Origin: Euryarchaeota archaeon UBA91
GTDB lineage: Archaea; Thermoplasmatota; Poseidoniia; Poseidoniales; Poseidoniaceae
Length of the DNA: 25,689 bases
Assembly: GCA_002499705.1 (NCBI GenBank)
Contig: DAMU01000051.1
Location: 1,048 to 26,736 of the forward strand
Direction of reading: 5' to 3'
The translations under genes and the position numbers were made by a program. Positions 1-6,841 of this stretch are shown here, piece by piece (the stretch's first letter is position 1; each line of letters begins with the position of its first letter). The notes beneath the pieces were generated by a model. The model saw only the letters and a list, made by a program, of their open reading frames with translations. It searched no databases and was not told the origin of the DNA.

Positions 1-741
1 CCGGGAGAAATTGGTTCAATCGAAATCATGGTGAGTAATGTTGGTGAAGTGACTGGGTCTACTGGTTACGTTGTTTTATCGACTGAAGATGGTATTTTCC
101 TTGGAGAACAGACAACAACTGCCCTTGAAGCAAATTCTCAAATCGCTTACGCTTTCTCTTTTACTTGGCCGGAAGGACAAAGCGCTTCTCTCAAAGCAAC
201 TTGGGTTGTTGATGCAGAGAGTTTTGATGCCGCAAACACCTTTCAATCTGGAGAACTCAATGTGGTTGAAGAATCATTTGAAATGCCATGGTTTGGCTTG
301 TACGGTGGCATCCTTGTTGCGGTTGCAATCGGTGCCGTGATTCGAATTTATCAAAACCGAGGTGTCTCTCCAGCCAAGCCGAAAGTTCGGAAGGACTCCA
401 AAACTTCGAGCACCAATAAATCGCGTTCCGCTCAAGCAGAGAAAATACAAATTTCATGTCCAGAATGTGCCCGACAATTGAGAGTCCCGTCTGATTATGG
501 CGGTCAGGTAAGATGCCCAGATTGTGAAACAAGGTTTGAAGTGACGCCCCGAACAAGTCCAACTCCTGATGAAGTCGAGCATGTTGAAGAGGAAATACTA
601 GACGAAGATGGCGAATCCGAAAAGGATGGAAAGGTCGAAATTCATTGTCCGAAATGCCAACAATCACTGCGTATTCCAAACGGTTACGCAGGTTCTATCA
701 GGTGTCCCGCATGTGAGGAAGTTTTTTCATCCATGGAGTGA
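1..741 (+). CDS. C-terminal part of a membrane protein with two cytoplasmic zinc ribbons (5' truncated)
   Basis: The frame is open from base 1, so the gene begins upstream of the window. The first visible ~95 residues look like the end of a beta-rich extracellular domain. One hydrophobic segment follows (WFGLYGGILVAVAIGAVI), then a basic Ser/Lys-rich stretch. After that come two copies of a short zinc ribbon, CPEC...CPDC and CPKC...CPAC, each with about 15 residues between the CxxC pairs (I/LRVPSDYGGQVRCP and LRIPNGYAGSIRCP are clearly duplicated). An acidic linker separates them. The arrangement suggests an ectodomain outside, one membrane pass and tandem zinc fingers inside. Similar short ribbons occur in MJ0042-type finger proteins. 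The function is unknown; metal or nucleic-acid binding by the tail is possible. The DtxR-type regulator follows 25 bases downstream. Confidence 0.7.
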   Translation, partial: PGEIGSIEIMVSNVGEVTGSTGYVVLSTEDGIFLGEQTTTALEANSQIAYAFSFTWPEGQSASLKATWVVDAESFDAANTFQSGELNVVEESFEMPWFGLYGGILVAVAIGAVIRIYQNRGVSPAKPKVRKDSKTSSTNKSRSAQAEKIQISCPECARQLRVPSDYGGQVRCPDCETRFEVTPRTSPTPDEVEHVEEEILDEDGESEKDGKVEIHCPKCQQSLRIPNGYAGSIRCPACEEVFSSME

Positions 742-766
742 CTCTCTGTCCGTAGGAGGCGATTAG

Positions 767-1429
767 GTGAACGGCCACTTCCAAGAATTCGAAGATCAAT
801 ATCTCATTACAATGTATGACTATTTTGAATCTCATCCAGGTCAGCGAGTGAGAACCGGTGAACTTGCTTCTTCGATGGATGTATCTCCCGCATCTGCAAC
901 AGAAATGGTTCAACGTCTTGCATCGAAGGGATTGATTGACTACGAACCTTACAAGGGAGCGCTCTTCACCGATTCAGGGTTGGTTCGTGGAAAGATGATG
1001 AAGCGTCGTCACCGACTTGCGGAAGTCCTCCTCGAAACATTGTCTTTTGAAGGTGATATTCATGAAACCGCGTGCCGATTGGAGCATGCTATTAACGATG
1101 ATTTGGAAGTAACTCTCTCGCTGCTTCTCGGCGACCCAGTTGACGGTCCAGTAACCTTTGGAACTGAAATGCCTGAACCATCTCCTGAGATTTTACAAAG
1201 AATCCATTCATCAAAATCTAAAATTCAACTTCTTCATCAATTGAAGGTAGGCGAGAAAGGGGTTTTGGATGGAATGCTTATGAACGATTCCGGTAAAGAA
1301 ACTTTGACCTCTCTCGGTATTAAATTGGGTATTGAAATTGAGCGTTCTGAGTCCGGCTACATGTTTTCCAATGGTTCGGAACTCGTGTGCTCTCCCGAAC
1401 TTTCTACGAAGTTATTGATTCGGGTTTAA
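767..1429 (+). CDS. DtxR/IdeR-family metal-dependent transcriptional regulator
   Basis: This protein is likely a cytoplasmic repressor that binds DNA when loaded with a divalent metal. Residues ~10-75 form a winged helix (RTGELASSMDVSPASATEMV...LASKGLIDYEPYKG). Residues ~76-140 form the dimerisation/metal domain, and ~150-220 a FeoA/SH3-like tail. The DtxR ligands are visible: H82 and E86 in RRHRLAE, then H99, C103, E106 and H107 in HETACRLEH. These correspond to DtxR H79, E83, H98, C102, E105 and H106. The Cys at the C102 position is typical of iron-type DtxR/IdeR; MntR has Glu there. The residue aligning with DtxR Met10 appears to be Gln11. The start is GTG 767, preceded by a strong AGGAGG (754-759) seven bases upstream. 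A fitting operator lies upstream of the peptidase-ZIP gene at 11821. Confidence 0.88.
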   Translation: MNGHFQEFEDQYLITMYDYFESHPGQRVRTGELASSMDVSPASATEMVQRLASKGLIDYEPYKGALFTDSGLVRGKMMKRRHRLAEVLLETLSFEGDIHETACRLEHAINDDLEVTLSLLLGDPVDGPVTFGTEMPEPSPEILQRIHSSKSKIQLLHQLKVGEKGVLDGMLMNDSGKETLTSLGIKLGIEIERSESGYMFSNGSELVCSPELSTKLLIRV

Positions 1430-1456
1430 TTGCAATTCTCTCGATGAAACAGTTTT

Positions 1457-3004
1457 GTGTTCGCTTACGCTGGGTTTGCCATGCCCAAAGCGGATTCCGA
1501 GTCTTTCAATGAGCAATCAGCGTCTGTAGAAAGCGAAGAAAACGTTCTGTTGTCAGAGCGATTTTGGTACGCTCTGGACCGTCAGATGCTCGGTTCAGGA
1601 CTGCGTTTAATTCTCATACTTCCTGCCTTTTCCATCTTTACTTCTTTTGGGGCACTCGCTTTCTCATCCAGCTCACCAGAATGGTGGAGCAAAATCGAAC
1701 CGACATTGGGTATGAGTTTTGCTTTGGCTTTGACTGCGCTAACATTCATCATATTACTTGGGTACATCCTCGTTCAAATATTCCATCGCCATCGTGTTGA
1801 GTTATCGATTCGCAATTTTGAAAAAGAAGTGAAAAGACTCAATGATAAGCATCTTTCAGTTCAGTCGCTCCACGGATATGAAAGCCTGGCTGACTTACTT
1901 AACGGCGCTCGTTCAAACCACTCATGGGCGCTTTCTTTTGCAATAATGTCAAGTCTATTGCTTGGGAGCATATTTGTGTTTGATATTACCTCGCTGAATG
2001 GAAAGATACTGCTGCTTTTGTCTTTCTCAACGCTCTCTCTTTCACTTGGACAGCACATACCTACCCGTTCACGCCCCTTCAATATGGATGAGAGAACGGG
2101 ACTCTTGGATGCCTATACTCCGCCAATTCATCCGTCAACATTGGAAATGGTGTTTGACGATTTAGTAAAAACTCACATGGACCCTTTACTACGTTCTGAA
2201 TATGAAGTCTATTCCAAAGAAATCGAAGCATGCTTTCAGAAGGGTGTTGATACTCAATATGCGCGCGAGAAGATTTTGATGACACTTTACCGCCATTCGA
2301 AAGGACTGGATTTCAAAACAATGCAAGCAGAACTGTCCGAAGTTCTCACCGAAGGGGGAATGGAATTGGTTCAAGAGCATCCTGTATTCACTATGGAGGA
2401 ATGGTTGAGCATCATTCATCATATTGAGCGCTCATGTCCTGCCTTTTTCAGAATGATTGGACGAATTGAAGAGGACCTTGGGGCAGGTCGTTCGAGTACG
2501 ACTTCTGGAATTGTTTTTGAAGTGGATATGGAAAATGTAGTGCACGAACGTGCGAACCTTTTCACATTGATTCATAACTTGTCAGACACACCTCGAAGTA
2601 TTGTCGTACGAGTCCAATCGCCTGATTTCAGGCCACATGATTTAGCGATGACTTATCTTTTGAATCCAGGTGAGCGCCATTGGTGGTCTTCTAAGCCACT
2701 TCCTTTAGCGGCTGAGGGTGATGATGATGTACTTGGATTGATGTCAGGTCTTCTCCGTGATGGCACAGTTGCTTGGCAATCTCTTCTTCCCGAGCGCTTC
2801 GGAGAGGCGACCGTTTCAGTTCGCTTGGAGGAACTCAGTGGCGATTTGATCATTGGACGCCAAATCAATGTTCGAGTTCGGACGAAATATCTTCAGCGGA
2901 TTCGATACTTCAGTGCCTTGAGTGCGAACCTCATTGGTATTCTTGGAATCACAGCTGGTATCTTCATTAAAATCAATGATATTTTTGGAAATATTGGTGT
3001 TTAA
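1457..3004 (+). CDS. Multi-pass membrane protein of unknown function
   Basis: This 515-residue protein is not recognised. Hydrophobic segments lie at about residues 49-70, 87-108, 157-176 and 182-199, with a last one at 486-505. Between the fourth and fifth is a ~285-residue soluble region. It starts helical and charged (EVYSKEIEACFQKG...) and ends beta-like (IVVRVQSPDFRPHDL, ATVSVRLEEL, INVRVRTKYLQ). If the segments span as drawn, the large domain lies on one side of the membrane between paired helices and a C-terminal anchor. GTG 1457 is used; ATG 1481 (MPKADSES) is an equally plausible start. A TATA-like TTTAATTG at 1425-1432 lies about 26 bases before the GTG, and neither start has a clear ribosome binding site. 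The gene follows the regulator by 27 bases and ends at a T7 tract. Confidence 0.7.
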   Translation: MFAYAGFAMPKADSESFNEQSASVESEENVLLSERFWYALDRQMLGSGLRLILILPAFSIFTSFGALAFSSSSPEWWSKIEPTLGMSFALALTALTFIILLGYILVQIFHRHRVELSIRNFEKEVKRLNDKHLSVQSLHGYESLADLLNGARSNHSWALSFAIMSSLLLGSIFVFDITSLNGKILLLLSFSTLSLSLGQHIPTRSRPFNMDERTGLLDAYTPPIHPSTLEMVFDDLVKTHMDPLLRSEYEVYSKEIEACFQKGVDTQYAREKILMTLYRHSKGLDFKTMQAELSEVLTEGGMELVQEHPVFTMEEWLSIIHHIERSCPAFFRMIGRIEEDLGAGRSSTTSGIVFEVDMENVVHERANLFTLIHNLSDTPRSIVVRVQSPDFRPHDLAMTYLLNPGERHWWSSKPLPLAAEGDDDVLGLMSGLLRDGTVAWQSLLPERFGEATVSVRLEELSGDLIIGRQINVRVRTKYLQRIRYFSALSANLIGILGITAGIFIKINDIFGNIGV

Positions 3005-3008
3005 ATTA

Positions 3009-3015
3009 TTTTTTT
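3009..3015 (+). terminator. T7 tract after the membrane-protein gene
   Basis: Seven consecutive T residues start five bases after the TAA of the preceding gene, in an AT-rich patch. Archaeal RNA polymerase commonly releases at such U-tracts without a hairpin. The same AT-rich patch could instead serve as a TATA region for the next gene, which starts ~45 bases later, so the assignment is tentative. Confidence 0.35.
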
Positions 3016-3056
3016 ACGATGGGTAGATTTGAAATGGGTAACTCTGTGCACGAAGC

Positions 3057-4064
3057 ATGCGCGGAAGACCTGATGAAGCGACTCCTGGTCCAGACTCGGA
3101 ACTTCGAGATGAACTACAGGGTATGGAAGCCCGTGTTCGTAAGATGAGAAATACTCGTAATTCTTTCAGTGACCAGGCTCGTACAATCGCTGACAAGCGA
3201 AATTCAATACAAGGCCAGTATAAGGAACACCGGGAAAAAATCGACCTTGTGTTGACCGAGATGAAAGCAATTCGTGCTGAAATTAAAATGTTCAAGGAAA
3301 AGCGAAATGCTCTCCAACAACAACTTCGTGATATCATTAGTCAGGCGAAGGGCCGACGTGAAGAGAAAGGCGAAAAGAAATCTGCAACAGCAGAGTACGC
3401 AAAACTCCAACATGAAGTTCATTCACTTGAGAATACTTTTGAAACCTCATCAGTAGGTCAGAAGAAGGAAAAAGAAATGATTAAGCGAATCAAAGAAATG
3501 AAAATTCGAATCGAAGAACTTGCTCCTGAAGTTACTCATTTTGAGTTGATCAAGGTCGACCTAAGTGACCTTGATTCTGCGATTAAAACTCTGCGAGCTG
3601 AAGCTGATGCAGCACACCAAGATATGCTCGGTGCTGTTGCTCGAGCGGACGTGTTATCTCCAGATGTCGATGAAGCATTTGCCCATCGTGATTTCTTGAA
3701 GGCAGAAGGCGATCGTCTTCACAACGAATTCCTTGAATTGCGTCAAAAGTCTGATGATATGCACAACAAAATCACCGAACTTATGGTTGACGTCAATAAA
3801 GTTCGCGACAAACTCAACATGGCACGCGATGAACGAAAGTCTTGGATGACAGATCACAACGCTTCAGTAAATGCCGAGATGAAGACTGGTGCTGAGTCAT
3901 CAGAGGTTGCCGATGAACTGGTTACAACACTTTTGAACTCCGGTGGAATTACCTTTGGGGGAATTGGAGAGGGCGATAACGCGCCTTCCGGTAAAAGAAA
4001 AGCCAAGTCAGGTAAGAAAAAGTCGATGCGTAAAATCGACATGAATGCAAATCGCCGACGGTGA
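3057..4064 (+). CDS. Archaeal coiled-coil protein (COG1340-like)
   Basis: This 335-residue protein is almost wholly helical and highly charged. Heptad-like runs extend from about residue 15 to 265 (for example MEARVRKMRNTRNSF and VNKVRDKLNMARDERKSW). It has no membrane segment and no nucleotide-binding motif. After the coil comes a short region (VADELVTTLLNSGGITFGGIGEG) and then a very basic tail (KRKAKSGKKKSMRKIDMNANRRR). The composition and length resemble the uncharacterised archaeal coiled-coil family COG1340. I infer a structural or scaffolding role, with the tail possibly binding nucleic acid or ribosomes. Start ATG 3057 is the only good in-frame start, and upstream ATGs (3019, 3034) are in another frame. 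Only nine bases separate its stop from the TTG start of the sugar nucleotidyltransferase, so the two are probably co-transcribed. Confidence 0.7.
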   Translation: MRGRPDEATPGPDSELRDELQGMEARVRKMRNTRNSFSDQARTIADKRNSIQGQYKEHREKIDLVLTEMKAIRAEIKMFKEKRNALQQQLRDIISQAKGRREEKGEKKSATAEYAKLQHEVHSLENTFETSSVGQKKEKEMIKRIKEMKIRIEELAPEVTHFELIKVDLSDLDSAIKTLRAEADAAHQDMLGAVARADVLSPDVDEAFAHRDFLKAEGDRLHNEFLELRQKSDDMHNKITELMVDVNKVRDKLNMARDERKSWMTDHNASVNAEMKTGAESSEVADELVTTLLNSGGITFGGIGEGDNAPSGKRKAKSGKKKSMRKIDMNANRRR

Positions 4065-4073
4065 GGTGTTTTC

Positions 4074-5150
4074 TTGTTCGGAGTCATCATGGCCGGCGGC
4101 CAAGGCTCACGATTACGCCCATTGACGCTCACTCGTCCCAAACCAATGGTCGAAGTGTTAGGAAGGCCCGTGATTGACTTTGTTAAAGATGCAATGCTTG
4201 AGGCATCGATTGATTCAATTATTGTAACTACAGGTTATCGAGGTGAACAATTAGAACAGCATGTAGAGTCCTGGAATGCTGATGGTCAGAACACTCAAGC
4301 ATGGGTGAATCAAGAAGCCAGCCCTATGGGCACAGCGGGTAGCGTTCGACTTTTATCTGAGCACTTGACTGAAACTTTTGTCGTTGGTTCCGGAGATTCA
4401 GTTGCCTCATTTGACATTCGCACCTTACTGCATGCACATCGAGAAAGTGGTGCAAAAGTTACTATGGCACTTTGGGAAGTTGAAGACCCAACTGAGTTTG
4501 GTATTGTCGGACTTTCTTCGACCCACCATGGGCCGTTAGACGGTCAACTTCGCCAGGGATACATTTGCCGCTTTATGGAGAAACCAACTGCTGAAGAAGC
4601 ATTCAGCAATGTGATTAATGCAGGTCTTTACATCATTGAACCAGAGGTTCTTGCTCTTGTCCCAGAAGGGGAAAAGTTTGATTTCAGTAAGCAACTTTTT
4701 CCAATGGTCCTTGAGAGAGGTTGGCCTATGTTTGCTCAAACCATCGATGGTGTTTGGTTTGATGTCGGCCATCCATCCGAGCTTATACGTGCACAACATA
4801 CACTCATTGCACAACGAGAATCACTCCCCTTCCCTCTTCCAAATGGGGTTTTCAGTGAGGGGAATTTTGTATCTTCAAGTGCAAGTGTCGAAGGAAGTCT
4901 GAAGGGTTCAGTAGTCTCTTCTGAGTGCCATGTAGGTGATGGAAGTCGATTGCAGGATGTATTGCTTATGTCAAATTGTAGAGTGGGTCAACAATGCCAG
5001 ATTGAAGATTCAGTTCTTGGTCGAAGTGTGATAATCGGCAAGGGTTCAACTTTGAAAAATGTCATCATAGGTGACGGTATTGAGTTGGAAGAAAACAGCC
5101 ATTTTGAGGGTTGTAGGATCCCTAACCTCGATGATACAGCATCCGTTTGA
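4074..5150 (+). CDS. NDP-sugar pyrophosphorylase (mannose-1-phosphate guanylyl- or glucose-1-phosphate thymidylyl-transferase type)
   Basis: The enzyme transfers a nucleotide to a sugar 1-phosphate, making activated sugars for surface glycans or protein glycosylation. The signature is at residues 5-25: IMAGGQGSRLRPLTLTRPKP, with the G-x-G-x-R-L-R-P-L-T and PKP motifs. VVGSGDSV (103-110) is at the position of the metal-binding Asp loop, FGIVG and EKP motifs follow, and NAGLYIIEPEVL lies near 180. From about residue 265 to 345 there are left-handed beta-helix hexapeptides (VGDGSRL, VGQQCQIEDSVLGRSVIIGKGSTLKN broken into short turns). The substrate cannot be fixed from sequence; GMPP-like guanylyltransferase is the nearest impression. 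The TTG start at 4074 is supported by GAGGTG at 4063-4068, five bases upstream and overlapping the previous stop. Confidence 0.88.
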   Translation: MFGVIMAGGQGSRLRPLTLTRPKPMVEVLGRPVIDFVKDAMLEASIDSIIVTTGYRGEQLEQHVESWNADGQNTQAWVNQEASPMGTAGSVRLLSEHLTETFVVGSGDSVASFDIRTLLHAHRESGAKVTMALWEVEDPTEFGIVGLSSTHHGPLDGQLRQGYICRFMEKPTAEEAFSNVINAGLYIIEPEVLALVPEGEKFDFSKQLFPMVLERGWPMFAQTIDGVWFDVGHPSELIRAQHTLIAQRESLPFPLPNGVFSEGNFVSSSASVEGSLKGSVVSSECHVGDGSRLQDVLLMSNCRVGQQCQIEDSVLGRSVIIGKGSTLKNVIIGDGIELEENSHFEGCRIPNLDDTASV

Positions 5151-5187
5151 CTCAAATACCTCGGTCTAACGGATTGAATTGTTGACC

Positions 5188-5427
5188 ATGTCATCCGATA
5201 CCACCCCCCGCCGTAGTTACGACCGTTCATGGGAAGAAATTGAAGAAATGCTTCAACGAGCAGAAGTCAAACGCCAAGAGTGGAAATCCTGGTTCGATGA
5301 ATGCAGAAAGAATGAGGACAGGGACGGAATGAAGGAGGCTGCTCGAAATCACAAGGCCCTTGATGGAGTCGTTAAGACTCTAAAATGGACCCTCGGAGAA
5401 GAAGGTATCTCAAATCCTTTGGATTGA
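5188..5427 (+). CDS. Small charged helical protein, unknown
   Basis: A 79-residue soluble protein rich in Glu, Lys and Arg. It has a predicted amphipathic helix (SYDRSWEEIEEMLQRAEVKR), a second helix (DGMKEAARNHKALDGVVKTL) and no cysteines or membrane segment. I do not recognise the family. The ATG at 5188 is taken as the start; a TTG nine bases upstream would add three residues. It follows the nucleotidyltransferase by 37 bases in the same direction and probably belongs to that transcription unit. Its stop codon directly abuts the stop codon of the convergent pdxS gene with no base between them. Confidence 0.6.
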   Translation: MSSDTTPRRSYDRSWEEIEEMLQRAEVKRQEWKSWFDECRKNEDRDGMKEAARNHKALDGVVKTLKWTLGEEGISNPLD

Positions 5428-6459
5428 TTACCAGCCACGTTGTGCATATTGGACATCGAGTGTTTCGAGTTCATCACCCTTCATAGGGTCTCCTACGGTC
5501 ATTGCCATCGCTTCAGTTACTTTCTCTGCATTGTCATAGTGTGCAGTAGCCAACACAATAGCATCTGCCATGGTTTTTGGGTCCGATGACTTGAAAATTC
5601 CAGATCCTACAAAGATTCCATCCATGCCCATTCGCATCATGTGTGAAGCATCTGCAGGAGTGGCGATACCTCCTGCTGAGAATGTTACGACAGGGAGCCT
5701 TCCCATTTCCTTAACATCATTCAAGATGGCTTGGATGCCGTTACTCATTGATTCGTCGATTGCTCCGAAAGGAGTGATTGGGTGCAAACCGGGTAAGTCC
5801 GATGCATCTGCAAGAACTTGATATCTTCCCAGAATCATCTGTGCCACTTTTTCAATACCCACTTCGTCAAGTGATTGAATTTGTCGAATTTCTTGATCGA
5901 TGAGGCGTGCATGGGTTACAGCCGCAACGAGATTTCCAGTTCCAGCCTCGCCCTTCGTGCGAATCATGGAAGCACCTTCGTAAATACGTCGGACTGCTTC
6001 GCCTAATCCTGTTGCACCGCAGACAAAGGGGATAGTGTAGTCTTTCTTGTTAATGTGGAAGTATGGATCTGCAGGAGTCAGCACTTCTGATTCATCAACC
6101 ATATCGACGCCCATGGATTCAAGAATCCGAGCTTCACCTTCGTGACCGATTCTTGCTTTTGCCATCACAGGGATAGAGGTGCAGTCGAGGATCCCCTGAA
6201 TCATGTCAGGATGGCTCATGCGTGCTACCCCGCCGTCTCTGCGGATGTCTGCAGGGACTCTTTCAAGAGCCATGACAGCAACTGCGCCTGAGTCTTCAGC
6301 AACTGCTGCTTGCTCAGGGTCAACGACGTCCATGATGACGCCACCTTGCTGCATTCTCGCAAATCCTCGCTTGAGCAAATCACTGCCGTTTCTGAGTTGA
6401 GTAAAGTCGGTTCGAACCATTCCAATCAACCATTCCAGTGATGCGCCCTTCATGAACAT
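5428..6459 (-). CDS. pdxS: Pyridoxal 5'-phosphate synthase, lyase subunit PdxS
   Basis: This enzyme condenses ribose 5-phosphate, glyceraldehyde 3-phosphate and PdxT-derived ammonia into pyridoxal phosphate in the cytoplasm. The (beta/alpha)8 synthase is full length. D44 (GGVIMDVV), K101 (PVMAKARIGH) and K169 (RTKGEAGTGN) have exactly the spacing of Bacillus D24, K81 and K149. VGSGIFKSSDP forms the phosphate site. The N-terminus is ~20 residues longer than in Bacillus. ATG 6459 and ATG 6453 both fit a leaderless transcript from the TATA box at 6475-6484; ATG 6420 would give a more usual length but has no ribosome binding site. No pdxT partner lies in the window. The gene is convergent with the small gene ending at 5427 and lies downstream of the ferredoxin gene. 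Confidence 0.96.
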   Translation of the reverse strand: MFMKGASLEWLIGMVRTDFTQLRNGSDLLKRGFARMQQGGVIMDVVDPEQAAVAEDSGAVAVMALERVPADIRRDGGVARMSHPDMIQGILDCTSIPVMAKARIGHEGEARILESMGVDMVDESEVLTPADPYFHINKKDYTIPFVCGATGLGEAVRRIYEGASMIRTKGEAGTGNLVAAVTHARLIDQEIRQIQSLDEVGIEKVAQMILGRYQVLADASDLPGLHPITPFGAIDESMSNGIQAILNDVKEMGRLPVVTFSAGGIATPADASHMMRMGMDGIFVGSGIFKSSDPKTMADAIVLATAHYDNAEKVTEAMAMTVGDPMKGDELETLDVQYAQRGW

Positions 6460-6474
6460 TGGTTAGAGCAATTG

Positions 6475-6484
6475 ATACAATAAA
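6475..6484 (-). promoter_or_regulatory. TATA box of pdxS (leaderless promoter)
   Basis: On the minus strand the sequence reads TTTATTGTAT, centred about 21-25 bases before the two pdxS start codons (6459 and 6453). This is the usual archaeal TATA-to-start distance, so the transcript would begin at or within a few bases of the start codon. It also shows that pdxS can be transcribed separately from the upstream ferredoxin gene. Confidence 0.55.
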
Positions 6485-6504
6485 TGTCAATTGCTAATGC
6501 GAAA

Positions 6505-6783
6505 TCAATCATCTGCAAGGACGGGTGTGTCGCCTTCAGCAATTTCTGCATCAACAGATTCGTCAGCATTGCGGTCAATCCACTCTTCTTCCTCGTCAGG
6601 AACGTCTGTATCTGCAAATATAGCATCTACGGGACACTCGGGGATGCAAGCACCACAATCAATGCACTCGTCCGGGTCAATAACAAGATATCGTTCTGCT
6701 TCACGGAAAGCGTCCACTGGGCAAACTGCGACGCATTCTTGGTATTTGTGGTCGACGCAAGCGGTGGTTACAATGTGCGGCAT
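6505..6783 (-). CDS. 7Fe ferredoxin ([3Fe-4S][4Fe-4S] type)
   Basis: A small cytoplasmic electron carrier. The first cluster motif is C9-x7-C17-x3-C21-P, where the missing middle Cys of the canonical CxxCxxC indicates a 3Fe-4S site. The second is C40-x2-C43-x2-C46-x3-C50-P (CIDCGACIPECP), a 4Fe-4S site. The opening MPHIVTTACVDHKYQECVAV resembles bacterial FdxA and other seven-iron ferredoxins. The C-terminal ~40 residues are strongly acidic (DVPDEEEEWIDRN...), ending in an Asp-rich tail longer than usual. The start at ATG 6783 matches the family N-terminus exactly. The redox partner cannot be read from the neighbours (PdxS and a secreted protein). Confidence 0.93.
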   Translation of the reverse strand: MPHIVTTACVDHKYQECVAVCPVDAFREAERYLVIDPDECIDCGACIPECPVDAIFADTDVPDEEEEWIDRNADESVDAEIAEGDTPVLADD

Positions 6784-6830
6784 GACTATCTCTCAATTTG
6801 ACGAAAACCTCGTGATACATGAAGGCTTTG

Positions 6831-6837
6831 AAAAAAA
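6831..6837 (-). terminator. T7 tract after the arylsulfotransferase-like gene
   Basis: On the minus strand a run of seven T residues begins five bases after the stop codon of the large secreted-protein gene and ahead of the ferredoxin gene. No hairpin is needed for this kind of archaeal U-tract terminator. It would separate the secreted-protein transcript from the ferredoxin transcript. Confidence 0.4.
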
Positions 6838-6841
6838 GTCG

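Noticed and set aside
257..679. 140-residue minus-strand frame opposite the zinc-ribbon gene
   Set aside because: The plus-strand reading has two clear zinc ribbons and a membrane helix; the opposite frame has no recognisable features.
3545..3575. Palindrome-like GGTCGACCTAAGTGACC with a CCTAA core
   Set aside because: It lies inside the coiled-coil gene, is imperfect and does not match the TTTAGG-n4-CCTAAA pattern.
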